A stretch of DNA of 64,000 nt from NORP110 sp051251595 (GCA_051251595.1 JBPOFA010000005.1:1-64000); one strand, 5' to 3'; positions 35,257 to 44,539 are shown, numbered from the stretch's first letter. The notes: generated by a model from the letters alone, not told the origin. Made by a program: numbers and translations.

Positions 35257-35501
35257 TTGATGTTTTGTATTTTGCTTGGGTGCGCGAACGGATCGGGATT
35301 CCAAAGGAAAAACTGGAAACCAATGCAGCTACGGTTCTGGATCTGATCGAAGAACTGAAGGCAAAAGAAGAAAGATACGCGGTGACATTTGCGGATGTTT
35401 CGGCTTTGCGCGTCGCCCTTGATCAAGAGCTTAGCGAAATGGACGCATCCCTTGAAGGCGTGCGCGAAGTTGCGTTTTTTCCACCGATGACAGGCGGCTA
35501 A
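35253..35501 (+). CDS. moaD: Molybdopterin synthase small subunit
   Basis: An 82-residue ubiquitin-like sulfur carrier ending in PPMTGG. The C-terminal Gly is adenylated and thiocarboxylated by MoeB-type enzymes, then donates sulfur to precursor Z together with MoaE. It overlaps pgsA (ATGA) and is one base before moaE, so the two subunits are made together. Confidence 0.95.
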   Translation: MIDVLYFAWVRERIGIPKEKLETNAATVLDLIEELKAKEERYAVTFADVSALRVALDQELSEMDASLEGVREVAFFPPMTGG

Positions 35502-35502
35502 C

Positions 35503-35943
35503 GTGACTGTTCGGGTGCAATCAGAAACCTTCGATCCGGGGCAAGAACTGGGGGCATTCGCCAAGGGCCGCCATGACGTGGGGGCCGTGGTCAGTTTTAC
35601 GGGTGTTGTGCGTGACGACACCGGGGACCTCAAACATATGTTGATTGAACATTACCCCGCGATGACGCAATCCGCGATCGAAGCGATTGAGGCAGAAGCC
35701 GTAAAGCGCTGGTCGCTTGCAGAGTGTCTGGTCATTCATCGCTTTGGCGAAATGAAACCGGGCGAACAGATCATGATGGTGGCGACAGCCGCAGGGCACC
35801 GGGCCGATGCATTTCAGGCATGTGATTTCCTAATGGACTACCTAAAGTCCCGCGCACCCTTCTGGAAAAAAGAAGTAACCAAAGATGGCGCAGATTGGGT
35901 GGCGTCAAAGATCGAAGATGAAGACGCGCTGAAGCGTTGGTAA
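35503..35943 (+). CDS. moaE: Molybdopterin synthase catalytic subunit
   Basis: A 146-residue MoaE. Family marks are GAVVSFTGVVRD, the basic active-site region around HRFGEMKPGEQIM, GHRADAFQACDFLMDYLKSRAPFWKKE with its conserved Lys pair, and a C-terminal ADW. It starts at GTG 35503, straight after the moaD stop. The gene ends one base before the convergent membrane protein gene. Confidence 0.95.
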   Translation: MTVRVQSETFDPGQELGAFAKGRHDVGAVVSFTGVVRDDTGDLKHMLIEHYPAMTQSAIEAIEAEAVKRWSLAECLVIHRFGEMKPGEQIMMVATAAGHRADAFQACDFLMDYLKSRAPFWKKEVTKDGADWVASKIEDEDALKRW

Positions 35944-35944
35944 G

Positions 35945-36271
35945 TCAGACCTTGCTGATCTTTTCGATATGGGCCCGCAATTCTTCCGCTTCGTGACGAA
36001 CCTCGCGCAGACCATCCATCGCGGCTCTTAGCTCTGCATCTGTCTGGGATTGCTGATTGGCCATTTCCGCTTCGCGTTGCTGGAAATAGGCGATGGCCTG
36101 ATCTCGCTGTTCCTCGGCCTCGTGCAGTTGCTGGGCCATCTTGTCGACTTCGCCCATTTCAGATTGCCCAATGCGCATGAAGCGATGGACAAGCCAATTT
36201 GCAAACCACCCAAGGACAAACGCCACAAATAGAATGATGGCGGTGGCGACGATAAACTCAGTTCTGTTCAT
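35945..36271 (-). CDS. 108-residue membrane-anchored coiled-coil protein
   Basis: One N-terminal membrane helix (about residues 7-28, with FANWLVHRFMR after it) and a long charged coiled coil from about residue 38 to the end, rich in Glu, Gln and Ala (heptads such as KMAQQLHEAEEQRDQAIAYF). Its start lies within the 3' end of the OmpA-family gene (14-base overlap), so the two are cotranslated. I recognise no named family; a scaffold or envelope spacer role for the OmpA-family partner is inference. Confidence 0.8.
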   Translation of the reverse strand: MNRTEFIVATAIILFVAFVLGWFANWLVHRFMRIGQSEMGEVDKMAQQLHEAEEQRDQAIAYFQQREAEMANQQSQTDAELRAAMDGLREVRHEAEELRAHIEKISKV

Positions 36272-38204
36272 CCGTACTCTCTGTTGTTGGTGTGTCCGTG
36301 TCTGGTGTGGCGTCCGTATCGGCGGCTTCGCCTGATGCCTGCTCTGGCGCGCTACTGTCTTCGCTGTCTTGCGCCTGATCTTCCGGAACGATCAGCTTAA
36401 ACTCAATGCGCCGGTTGGCTTCACGCCCTTCCTCAGTGTCATTGTCGGCGATCGGCTCGCTTTCCCCATAGCCGACCGCGTTCAAGTTGGCGGTCAGAAC
36501 GCGCTTGCCCAGCAAGGCCGTGACAACTGCCTCTGCCCGTTGTTGGCTTAGCGTTTGGTTCATGACCGTGCGGCCCTGGCTGTCAGTGTGTCCGCCGACT
36601 TCCATCGGGACGTCCTCACATTTTTTGAGAACCTCTGCGATTTTGTCAATTGTGTCCTGAGCGGCCTCATCAATGTCGGCCGAGGATGGCGCAAAGGTAA
36701 TCTGGCGCACGCTTAGGATTGTGCTGATTTCACTGACGCAGTCTTCTGGCGTCGGGATATTGGCAAGCGGGTCGTATTTTTTGTCATACGTCACCGAAAT
36801 GCGGAAGTTTTGCGACTCTCCCAATTCTTTTGACAACAGCCGAGAGATTTCGGCGCGTGCGTCTTCATTTCCCGTCACACCGCGAATTTCCACAACATCG
36901 GGTTGGGAAACGGCGCTGCCGTGGTGCAGCAGGGCCAGCGCCTCGAGAGAGGCAAGAACCCGCGTTGACCAACCGCTTGGCAGGCTGTCATCCAGGCGCA
37001 TGGCGCCGTTTACAACGGTGCTGCCAAACTGCGCCTTGGCAAAGCTTTCAGTCGCAACGCGCGTGCGCTGGTCAAGAACGCGCCCGCGCAGTTGCACCAG
37101 CCCTTCGGGACTGCGGGTTGCAACGAATTCGGGTGGTCCCGCATCGGTTTCGCCGGTGCCGTCAATGACGACGGGTTTTGGCAACACCGCATGCAAAGAG
37201 AACAGGTCAGGCAGTTTTGCTTCCAGTTCGCCCATGGTCTTGTCGAACACGTCCTGCGCGGTCGTGTCGGCGGCGACCAGGGTCACGTCAGCATCGCTAA
37301 AGGTTATGGACCCTCCGCCCAGTTTGGCGAGGTACTGGATACCTGTGACGACGGCTTCGTCCCATGTCGGGCTTGGGACGCCTAGCCCAATGGTACAAAT
37401 CGCTTTGCCCTTCATTCCGGTCGCAGCCGCAGCGGCAAGAATCTTGTCCCTGCCCGCCAAGGTATCTGTCGAACAGGCATCAAAGCGTGGGCCTTTTTCG
37501 TCAATCAAGAACCTCAACGTGTAGGGGGTGATGACCGGGCGGGGGGCAGAGATTTCAACCGCTACAGTGATGTTGTCCGGTGCGCTGCGGGCCAGTTCAG
37601 ATTCCAGCCGGCGTTTTTCTGCCCGGCTGTCACTGATCGCTTTCAGTTCGACCTTATCTGCCGCGATCGAGATTTTGGAACGCGGCAGTTTTGCCATTGC
37701 GTCAAGGCCATAGGCCAGGGCGCGATCCCAGTTTTCGGGTGTCGGAAAGTCGGCAGCGTCCAAGAGATCGGTCACCTCTGTTCCATCCGCAAGTTCGCGG
37801 ATCGAAGCCACCACTTTTTCGCGATCCATCGAGGCCGGGACCAAACCGATCAGCGAAATGCCGTCATCGTTGCGCAGAATTTCGATTGAAAACCGGGGCG
37901 CCTGAATAGGGTCACGCACCGTGACATTCATCATATCCACAACCCGCGCCGCATCCACGACCGTTCCGGCAGCAGACAGGGCGCGAAACCGCGTCGCTTC
38001 ATCCGGGGCAAAACCGCTAAGAATGACCTGAAGCCCGTCAACATCCACCTGAGACCATTCATAGCCAGCAAGACTTAGGACCCGCGCGACATCGCTTTTC
38101 GATCTCGTCTCAACCACACCGGCGGCGAAATAGGCCGCCCCAAGCGAAATCAAGAACCCTGCGACAAGGGCCAACAGGGATGGGAGGGATTGGACAAAGC
38201 GCAT
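36258..38204 (-). CDS. OmpA-family protein with BON-like repeats
   Basis: A 648-residue envelope protein. It has an N-terminal membrane helix or uncleaved signal (residues 9-28), several BON-like alpha/beta units through the middle (VDVDGLQVILSGFAPDE, LVQLRGRVLDQ), and a C-terminal OmpA peptidoglycan-binding domain (DIDEAAQDTIDKIAEVL, VGGHTDSQG, LSQQRAEAVV, VGYGESEPIADN). It ends in an acidic Asp/Thr/Glu-rich tail of about 40 residues. The start is ATG 38204; the frame extends one codon to a TTG. It likely ties the inner membrane or periplasm to the wall. Confidence 0.9.
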   Translation of the reverse strand: MRFVQSLPSLLALVAGFLISLGAAYFAAGVVETRSKSDVARVLSLAGYEWSQVDVDGLQVILSGFAPDEATRFRALSAAGTVVDAARVVDMMNVTVRDPIQAPRFSIEILRNDDGISLIGLVPASMDREKVVASIRELADGTEVTDLLDAADFPTPENWDRALAYGLDAMAKLPRSKISIAADKVELKAISDSRAEKRRLESELARSAPDNITVAVEISAPRPVITPYTLRFLIDEKGPRFDACSTDTLAGRDKILAAAAATGMKGKAICTIGLGVPSPTWDEAVVTGIQYLAKLGGGSITFSDADVTLVAADTTAQDVFDKTMGELEAKLPDLFSLHAVLPKPVVIDGTGETDAGPPEFVATRSPEGLVQLRGRVLDQRTRVATESFAKAQFGSTVVNGAMRLDDSLPSGWSTRVLASLEALALLHHGSAVSQPDVVEIRGVTGNEDARAEISRLLSKELGESQNFRISVTYDKKYDPLANIPTPEDCVSEISTILSVRQITFAPSSADIDEAAQDTIDKIAEVLKKCEDVPMEVGGHTDSQGRTVMNQTLSQQRAEAVVTALLGKRVLTANLNAVGYGESEPIADNDTEEGREANRRIEFKLIVPEDQAQDSEDSSAPEQASGEAADTDATPDTDTPTTESTDEQN

Positions 38205-38273
38205 CAATAAGACTCAATACTGGCGGAAGTGTTCATGGAGGTAATGCATATGCCTAGACGACGCGGGCTGCAA

Positions 38274-39242
38274 TCACAGGAACATGCTCAATGTGAAAAA
38301 CAGCACAGGAAGCAGCCCTGCATTTCGGTTTGAGCGGAATAGCCGCATGCAAAGGTCAGGGTCATCAATATCCAGCACGCGATTTTGCCAGGCCAGATGC
38401 CAGCCAAAGGCCCAGGGCGCGCCGATTCCGACGACCAGCGCCAAGGCGCTGTGGTCCCCAGACATGGTGGTCACGACAGCCGCGCCCATCAGAATGACCG
38501 ACAGGATCATAAACCACCGCAGCCACAGATGGGTCGAAGTTCCAAACAACCGGGCGGTGGATTTGACGCCGATCAACGCGTCGTCCTCTTTGTCCTGGTG
38601 GGCATAGATCGTGTCGTAGAACAGGGTCCAAACGATACCCGCCGCGTACAAAAACAGCGCCGGGACATGCAACGCCCCCGTCACCGCGGCCCAGGCCAAA
38701 AGTGCGCCCCAGTTAAAGGCCAGCCCCAAAAATGCCTGCGGCCACCAGGTGAACCTTTTGGCAAACGGGTAGATGGCCACCAGGCCAAGCGACGCGACGC
38801 CCAGAAAGATGGCCATCCAGTTAAAAGTTAACAGGATAGCAAAGGCGATAAGCGCCTGTATACACATCCAAATGACGGCCTGGCGCACTGTGACCTGCCC
38901 CGACGGGATTGGGCGCGACCGCGTTCGCGCAACTTCGCCATCCAGCTTGCGGTCGGTGATGTCGTTCCAGGTACATCCCGCCCCGCGCATCAACCATGCC
39001 CCGGCGGCGCAGCCGATCATTACCCAAGCTTCGGCCCAAGCGAACCGGCCCTGAAAGGACGCCGCCAGCAACGCCCCCCACCAACAAGGGATCAGCAACA
39101 GCCACGTTCCGATTGGCCGGTCCGCCCGTGAAAGCCGCAAATACGGGCGTGTCCAACGCGGGGCGTATTCATCCACCCAATTTCCGTCTACAGCGTCAGA
39201 AACCTGACCGTCTGGCTGTGGTGTATCCTGAATGTCGGACAT
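38274..39242 (-). CDS. ubiA: 4-Hydroxybenzoate polyprenyltransferase
   Basis: A 322-residue membrane prenyltransferase of ubiquinone synthesis. Both Asp-rich motifs are intact: NDITDRKLDGEVARTRSRP and DTIYAHQDKEDDALIGVKST. Seven to nine helices follow the usual pattern. The start at 39242 gives MSDIQD with a hydrophilic lead of about 40 residues; the frame is open 178 codons further upstream but that part lies antisense to rsmE and is not coding. It diverges from rsmE with only 12 bases between start codons. Confidence 0.94.
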   Translation of the reverse strand: MSDIQDTPQPDGQVSDAVDGNWVDEYAPRWTRPYLRLSRADRPIGTWLLLIPCWWGALLAASFQGRFAWAEAWVMIGCAAGAWLMRGAGCTWNDITDRKLDGEVARTRSRPIPSGQVTVRQAVIWMCIQALIAFAILLTFNWMAIFLGVASLGLVAIYPFAKRFTWWPQAFLGLAFNWGALLAWAAVTGALHVPALFLYAAGIVWTLFYDTIYAHQDKEDDALIGVKSTARLFGTSTHLWLRWFMILSVILMGAAVVTTMSGDHSALALVVGIGAPWAFGWHLAWQNRVLDIDDPDLCMRLFRSNRNAGLLPVLFFTLSMFL

Positions 39243-39254
39243 ATAATTGGGCCT

Positions 39255-39980
39255 ATGGCAGTAACAAAAATCAGACTCTGTGTAGATCAACCGCTTGGGG
39301 TGGGGCAAACGGTTCCTTTGACCCGTGAACAGGCGCATTACCTTTTTGGGGTTATGCGTCTTGCTGTCGAGGATCAATTGTTCGTGTTCAACGGCAAAGA
39401 TAGCGAATTCCGCGCCAAAGTTGTCGTCGCTGGCAAACGTGGCGGCGTCCTGGAGTGCGTCGAAGAAACGCGGCCCCTTCAGATGCCGCCGGATCTTTGG
39501 CTGCTCTTTGCCCCGATCAAAAAGGCCCGAACAGATTTCATTGTCGAGAAGGCAACTGAAATGGGGGCGGCCCGGATTATCCCCGTGCGCACAGATTTCA
39601 CCAACTCGGAAAGGCTGCGACAGGACAAGCTGCAGGCGCATGCCATTGAAGCGGCCGAACAATGCGGAGGCACGTTTGTTCCGGAAGTGGCTGAGCTGGA
39701 AAAACTGGACAAACTGCTTGGGTCTTGGCCCGAGGACCGTCAATTGATGTATTGCGATGAATCCAAGGTTGGCCAAGGCGTGACCCTGAGCGGCCTTGCG
39801 CCGGGCCCTTGGGCCATCTTAATCGGTCCGGAAGGTGGATTTTCACCCGCAGAACGGGCCCGATTGTCAGAGCTGAGTTTTACGACACCTGTCAGCTTGG
39901 GCCCCAGAATACTGCGGGCAGACACCGCGGCCGTCGCTGCGCTGACCGTTTGGCAAATGGCTGTAGGCGATTGGCGCTAG
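39255..39980 (+). CDS. rsmE: 16S rRNA m3U1498 methyltransferase
   Basis: A 241-residue SPOUT-class methyltransferase acting on U1498 of 16S rRNA in the 30S subunit. The N-terminal PUA-like part (PLTREQAHYLFGVMRL) is followed by the trefoil-knot domain: KKARTDFIVEKATEMGAARIIPV, LIGPEGGFSPAE and LGPRILRADTAAVAAL. Length is standard. It faces away from ubiA, so its promoter must overlap ubiA coding sequence. Confidence 0.94.
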   Translation: MAVTKIRLCVDQPLGVGQTVPLTREQAHYLFGVMRLAVEDQLFVFNGKDSEFRAKVVVAGKRGGVLECVEETRPLQMPPDLWLLFAPIKKARTDFIVEKATEMGAARIIPVRTDFTNSERLRQDKLQAHAIEAAEQCGGTFVPEVAELEKLDKLLGSWPEDRQLMYCDESKVGQGVTLSGLAPGPWAILIGPEGGFSPAERARLSELSFTTPVSLGPRILRADTAAVAALTVWQMAVGDWR

Positions 39981-40164
39981 CGGAAAAACACCAAGCTGCC
40001 GCCACGTCAAACACTGCGAAAATGCCCTGTATGAGCGGGTTTATGCCCAAATTTACAGGCGTTTCATTCAATTTGTCACATTTTGGCCCCGGTCTGATTG
40101 TATTGCAAAATAGAAAGACACACGTAACAAACCAGAACACACAACCTATGATCGGTGAACATTG

Positions 40165-40680
40165 ATGGAGCTCGTCCGCCCAGAAGTCAGAGAAGCAGTA
40201 TGGCGCTTTCGTGATACGATCATTGGCGTTGCTGTCTCTTTGCTTGGTTTATATTGGGCGATCAACGGTATCGGGTTCATGTCGATCTTGGGAACGTCCT
40301 TGGCCGTTGCGGGGGCTTTGCTGGTTTTCGCGGGCATCCAACGCGGCCGGTTTCGCGGCGGTTCTGGAGGAACTGGTGTGGTTCATGTGGTCGAAGGGCA
40401 AGTCACCTATTATGGACCAATCGAAGGTGGATCTATTGTGATTTCCGATCTGGATCGCGTCGAACTTGATCCACAGGCAAAACCCTCTGGTGAATGGGTC
40501 TTGCATGATCCGGCAACAACGCCACTACGCATCCCTACCGATGCCGAAGGGGCAGATGCGCTATTCGATGTTTTCGCGGCTCTGGACGGCATCAAGACGG
40601 AAAACATGCTGTCCTTGCTACAGGCCAAACCAGATCAACAAGTTGTGGTTTGGCAGTCTCAGGCAAAGACACTGCATTGA
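40165..40680 (+). CDS. Two-helix membrane protein, function unknown
   Basis: A 171-residue protein with a basic N terminus, two adjacent membrane helices (about residues 18-36 and 38-56) and a C-terminal domain starting VVHVVEGQVTYYGPIEGG that looks like a small beta structure. The ATG at 40165 is preferred over the preceding in-frame TTG. It is followed 62 bases later by gshA. I recognise only that similar uncharacterised proteins occur beside gshA in related bacteria; no function can be given. Confidence 0.75.
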   Translation: MELVRPEVREAVWRFRDTIIGVAVSLLGLYWAINGIGFMSILGTSLAVAGALLVFAGIQRGRFRGGSGGTGVVHVVEGQVTYYGPIEGGSIVISDLDRVELDPQAKPSGEWVLHDPATTPLRIPTDAEGADALFDVFAALDGIKTENMLSLLQAKPDQQVVVWQSQAKTLH

Positions 40681-40742
40681 CTTCGGCGTGAATTGACTCC
40701 AACTCTTTGCCAACACAAGGCGAAAGAGACCGGAGCAAAACT

Positions 40743-42113
40743 ATGTCAATTCCTCAATCCGGCGGCGGCCCGATCGAACACCATTCCCAGCTGGCTGAAT
40801 TTCTCGCAAAGGGATGCAAACCACGCGACGATTGGCGCATCGGCACGGAACATGAAAAATTTGGGTTCTGTCAGGACACGTATTTGCCTTTGCCATATGA
40901 AGGGAAACGCTCGATTAAAGCGATCCTCGAAGGGCTGCGCGACCGGTTCGGCTGGACGCCTGTTTCCGAAGGGGGCAATATCATTGGATTGGAAAAAGAC
41001 GGCGCCAATGTCAGTCTTGAACCCGGCGGGCAGCTGGAACTTTCGGGCGCGCCTTTGGTCAGCATTCATGAAACCTGTGACGAAGTGAATGCGCATTTGG
41101 CCGATGTGCAGGCTGTGTCCGAAGGCATTGGCGTAAAATTCATTGGTCTTGGGGCTGCACCGATCTGGACCCATGATCAAATGCCGATGATGCCCAAAGG
41201 GCGCTATAAGCTGATGCGCGACTACATGGGGCGCGTTGGCACCCACGGAACGCAGATGATGTTCCGCACATGCACGGTGCAGGTGAATTTGGACTTTGGG
41301 TCCGAAGCAGACATGATTAAGAAATTCCGCGTCGCCCTGGCCCTACAGCCTGTCGCGACGGCGCTTTTCGCAAATTCACCGTTTTTCGAAGGCAAGATCA
41401 ACGGACATAAAAGCTGGCGCAGCCGGATTTGGCGGGACTTGGACGCCGCCCGCACGGGGACGCTGCCGTTTGTTTTTGAAGACGGGTTTGGGTTTGAACG
41501 CTATGTCGACTACGCCTTGGATGTGCCGATGTATTTCGTTTACCGCGACGGGAAATATATCGACGCTTTAGGCCAATCCTTTCGCGACTTTATGAAGGGC
41601 CAACTGCCAGCCTTGCCCGGTGAAACACCGACCCTTTCGGATTGGGCGGATCATTTAACAACCCTATTCCCAGAGGCGCGGCTGAAACAGTTCATCGAAA
41701 TGCGCGGCGCTGACGGTGGCCCGTGGCGTCGTTTGTGCGCCTTGCCTGCAATGTGGGTTGGCCTGACATATGACCAGACGGCTTTGGACGCAGCTTGGGA
41801 TTTGGCCAAAGACTGGGACGCTGAAACACGCGAAGAAATGCGCGTTGCGGCCTCTGTCGATGGCTTGCAGGCCAAGGTCAACGGCGTCAGCATGCATGAT
41901 CTTGCCCGAGAGGTCTTGGCGATATCAGAAGCAGGCCTGAAATCCCGCGGCATGGCGGGGGCAGGGGGATTGATCCCCGACGAAACCCATTTCCTGAATG
42001 CCCTGAAGGATTCCGTGGACAGCGGAAAAGTCCCCGCAGACGAGCTTTTGGATCGCTACAACGGGGATTGGAACCAGGACCTGACGAAAATCTACGATGA
42101 TTATGCGTATTGA
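40743..42113 (+). CDS. gshA: Glutamate--cysteine ligase, plant/alphaproteobacterial type
   Basis: A 456-residue enzyme making gamma-glutamylcysteine, the first step to glutathione. It shows the GCS2 family marks IGTEHEKFGF, GGNIIGLEKDGANVSLEPGGQLELSGAP, MPKGRYKLMRDYM, TCTVQVNLDFGSEADM and WADHLTTLFPEARLKQFIEMRGAD. This is the alphaproteobacterial/plant form rather than the enterobacterial GshA. The ATG at 40743 has GGAG upstream; the frame is open 12 codons more. It converges on the DUF805 gene with a 9-base gap. Confidence 0.95.
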   Translation: MSIPQSGGGPIEHHSQLAEFLAKGCKPRDDWRIGTEHEKFGFCQDTYLPLPYEGKRSIKAILEGLRDRFGWTPVSEGGNIIGLEKDGANVSLEPGGQLELSGAPLVSIHETCDEVNAHLADVQAVSEGIGVKFIGLGAAPIWTHDQMPMMPKGRYKLMRDYMGRVGTHGTQMMFRTCTVQVNLDFGSEADMIKKFRVALALQPVATALFANSPFFEGKINGHKSWRSRIWRDLDAARTGTLPFVFEDGFGFERYVDYALDVPMYFVYRDGKYIDALGQSFRDFMKGQLPALPGETPTLSDWADHLTTLFPEARLKQFIEMRGADGGPWRRLCALPAMWVGLTYDQTALDAAWDLAKDWDAETREEMRVAASVDGLQAKVNGVSMHDLAREVLAISEAGLKSRGMAGAGGLIPDETHFLNALKDSVDSGKVPADELLDRYNGDWNQDLTKIYDDYAY

Positions 42114-42122
42114 GGTTACGGC

Positions 42123-42566
42123 TTAGTCGTCGCGTCTGACATTTGGGATCGACGACCGCGATATGTCATAGTCGGTGGCATCAAAAGGGTCGTCATCACC
42201 GAAGGGATCGGGACCAAACCGGTTTGGTCCTGACGTCCCTTTTGTCGCATACCAGACGATCAAAATGATCCAACCGATGAGCGGGATGAGCCAAAGCCAC
42301 CACCACCAACCAGACCGATCCAAATCGTGCAGACGCCGGACCGTGACCGAGAGGTGGGGTAAAGCTATGAGCAATCCAAAAATGCTGCTCAACGGTTGGG
42401 TATCTTTGTAAGAAATTGGCGGAAATAGGATTGTATCAATCACGCCGAGGATGATGGACCCAATCACAGTAAATAAAACAAAGAACCAAAATTCAGATCG
42501 TGGTGCCCTGCCCGAAAACGTAACATATTTAGAGAAACACGATCTTACGGCGTCTTGAAATCCCAT
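42123..42566 (-). CDS. DUF805 membrane protein
   Basis: A 147-residue DUF805 protein with the family features VTFSGRAPRSEFWFFVLF near the N terminus, TVRRLHDLDRSGWWWWLWLIPLIGWIILIVW, then GPNRFGPDP. Three to four membrane helices. A C-terminal hydrophilic tail ends in NVRRDD. Function of the family is unknown. It is one base downstream of plsY on the same strand and likely cotranscribed. Confidence 0.92.
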   Translation of the reverse strand: MGFQDAVRSCFSKYVTFSGRAPRSEFWFFVLFTVIGSIILGVIDTILFPPISYKDTQPLSSIFGLLIALPHLSVTVRRLHDLDRSGWWWWLWLIPLIGWIILIVWYATKGTSGPNRFGPDPFGDDDPFDATDYDISRSSIPNVRRDD

Positions 42567-42567
42567 T

Positions 42568-43158
42568 TTACGTTTCCTTTTTGCGCTGAATCCTAGGTTC
42601 TGTTCCGTTTATCAGTCTGCGAATATTCGCACCGTGCCGGTAAAAAATCAAAGCCGACAAAAGCAGGATTAATACCGCGCCGTGTAGGTGGTAAAAATAC
42701 AAGGTAAATATCGGTGCGAGCGCGGCGGCCACCAATGCAGACGCCGAAGAAATCCGGGTGATCAGCGCCGTGACCAACCATGTTGCGCAACAGGCCAATC
42801 CCACAGGAAAGGAAAGCGCCAGCAACGTTCCCAAAAAGGTCGCAACGCCCTTGCCGCCTTTGAACTTCAAAAAGATCGGATAGAGATGCCCCAGCATCGC
42901 AAAGAGTGCGGCAAGCCCTGCGACATCCTCTCCGCCAAAAGAGCGCGCAACAAATACTGCGATCGCCCCTTTGCCAGCATCCAGAAGAACGGTCAGGAAT
43001 GCGGCCAGCTTGTTGCCCGTGCGCAAAACATTGGTGGCGCCAATATTTCCCGATCCGATTTGGCGGATGTCGCCCAGACCGAACAGGCGGCAAATGACCA
43101 GTCCGAATGGAATAGAGCCTAGAATGTAAGAGCCCAGTGCCACCAATAAATAGGTCAT
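42568..43158 (-). CDS. plsY: Acyl-phosphate glycerol-3-phosphate acyltransferase
   Basis: A 196-residue inner-membrane acyltransferase that starts phospholipid synthesis. The three conserved PlsY segments are seen: GSIPFGLVICR, GSGNIGATNVLRTG and FKGGKGVATFLGTLLAL. Five membrane helices fit. It sits three bases after the dihydroorotase-like gene, so pyrB, the pseudo-dihydroorotase, plsY and DUF805 may form one transcript. Confidence 0.95.
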   Translation of the reverse strand: MTYLLVALGSYILGSIPFGLVICRLFGLGDIRQIGSGNIGATNVLRTGNKLAAFLTVLLDAGKGAIAVFVARSFGGEDVAGLAALFAMLGHLYPIFLKFKGGKGVATFLGTLLALSFPVGLACCATWLVTALITRISSASALVAAALAPIFTLYFYHLHGAVLILLLSALIFYRHGANIRRLINGTEPRIQRKKET

Positions 43159-43161
43159 CCC

Positions 43162-44442
43162 CTATCCTTCAAAAATGCGGTTTCCGCCAACCCAAGTTCC
43201 AATGACTTTACCCTGCATTCGGGTTCCGTCAAATGGCGTGTTCTTGGACTTTGACTGCAACTTGAAACGATCAAGGATAAATGGCGCGTCGGGATCAAAC
43301 AGAATCAGATCCGCCGGGGCGCCGGTGCAAAGTCGGCCGGAGGCCAGCCCAAGGCGCTGCGACGGGTTGCGGGACAGCGCCCGAAACAGCTGCGGCAGGG
43401 TTAGGGCGTCAGCATGGTACAGGCGCAACGCGGCAGGCAATAGCGTTTCCAGGGCGACCGCGCCGCTTGCGGCTTCTTCATAGGGCAGCCGTTTGGATTC
43501 TTCATCCTGCGGCGTATGCATCGAACTGATGATGTCAATCGTGCCATCGCGTACGGCCTCTACCATGGCCAGACGGTCAGCCTCGGACCTTAGCGGCGGC
43601 TTGACTTTGAAAAAGGTTCGATAATCGCCAACGTCGAGTTCATTAAGCGTCAGGTGGTGGATGCTGACCCCGGCGGTGACGTCCAGCCCGTTGGCCTTTG
43701 CGCGTTCCAGTCGCGGTAGGGATCTGGCAGTTGTGATCTGATCTGCGTGGTATCGCACGCCGGTCATTTCAACCAGCGCAAGATCGCGGTCCAGCCCCAT
43801 GCGTTCGGCCATGGGCGAAACCTGCGGCAAGCCACGCAATGATGCAAAAGCGCCCGAGGTTACAGCCGCGCCGCGCGACAGGCCAGGGTCTTGAGGGTGG
43901 CCGACGACCAAAGCGTTCAGCGACCGTGCGTAGGTCAAACACCGTGAAAGGATTTTGGAATCCTGGATCACGTGGTCACAGTCGGTAAAGGCCACAGCGC
44001 CGGCATCAATCATAAAGCCGATTTCAACCATTTCCCGTCCAGCCCGCTCGCGGGTCAGGGCGGCCATGTGTTTCACCCGCACCTGCGCCGCAGACGCTGC
44101 GCGCCGGGTGACGAATTCCAGGGTCTCTGGGCTGTCAATGGCGGGGGTCGTATCGGGGCGCGTGACCATCGTGGTCACGCCACCTGCGGCCGCGGCCAAA
44201 CCGGCAGAGCGAAAGGATTCTTTATGGCGTTCGCCCGGCTCGGAAACTTTGACCCCAATATCAACAATCCCCGGCGCCAGGCATTTGCCACGACAATCGA
44301 TGGTCTCTGCCCCATCAGGCGCAGCGATTGGATCGCCCGTCGAAACGGCGGTTATGCTGCCATCTTTGACCAGCACCGATCCGGTTTCCACCAGATCGTT
44401 TTCGGGATCTACAAGTTTGGCGTTGGTGAATAGGATTGTCAT
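43162..44442 (-). CDS. Dihydroorotase-like protein lacking zinc ligands (PyrC' type)
   Basis: A 426-residue amidohydrolase-fold protein adjacent to pyrB. Active dihydroorotases have DxHVHxR at the first metal site; here residues 61-69 read DIGVKVSEP, with Gly63 and Lys65 in place of both His. The catalytic Asp of TDHAP is replaced too: residues 306-311 read SSMHTP (Met308). IHHL (261-264) and the overall fold signatures remain. It is therefore probably a non-catalytic PyrC' that forms a complex with aspartate carbamoyltransferase, as in Pseudomonas; an active pyrC should exist elsewhere. The ATG at 44442 fits the family N terminus. Confidence 0.85.
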   Translation of the reverse strand: MTILFTNAKLVDPENDLVETGSVLVKDGSITAVSTGDPIAAPDGAETIDCRGKCLAPGIVDIGVKVSEPGERHKESFRSAGLAAAAGGVTTMVTRPDTTPAIDSPETLEFVTRRAASAAQVRVKHMAALTRERAGREMVEIGFMIDAGAVAFTDCDHVIQDSKILSRCLTYARSLNALVVGHPQDPGLSRGAAVTSGAFASLRGLPQVSPMAERMGLDRDLALVEMTGVRYHADQITTARSLPRLERAKANGLDVTAGVSIHHLTLNELDVGDYRTFFKVKPPLRSEADRLAMVEAVRDGTIDIISSMHTPQDEESKRLPYEEAASGAVALETLLPAALRLYHADALTLPQLFRALSRNPSQRLGLASGRLCTGAPADLILFDPDAPFILDRFKLQSKSKNTPFDGTRMQGKVIGTWVGGNRIFEG

Positions 44443-44539
44443 ATCGCGCCTTTTAGAATGTTCTGTCGTACTGGCGGCTCGTCGCGTGTGCCTAGGGCTG
44501 TCCGCCCGAAATGGTTCGCGCGCCCGGTCCAAGCCGTCA

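Noticed and set aside
39243..39776. N-terminal extension of ubiA by 178 codons
   Set aside because: The extension is antisense to rsmE and does not look like protein; homologues begin near MSDIQD.
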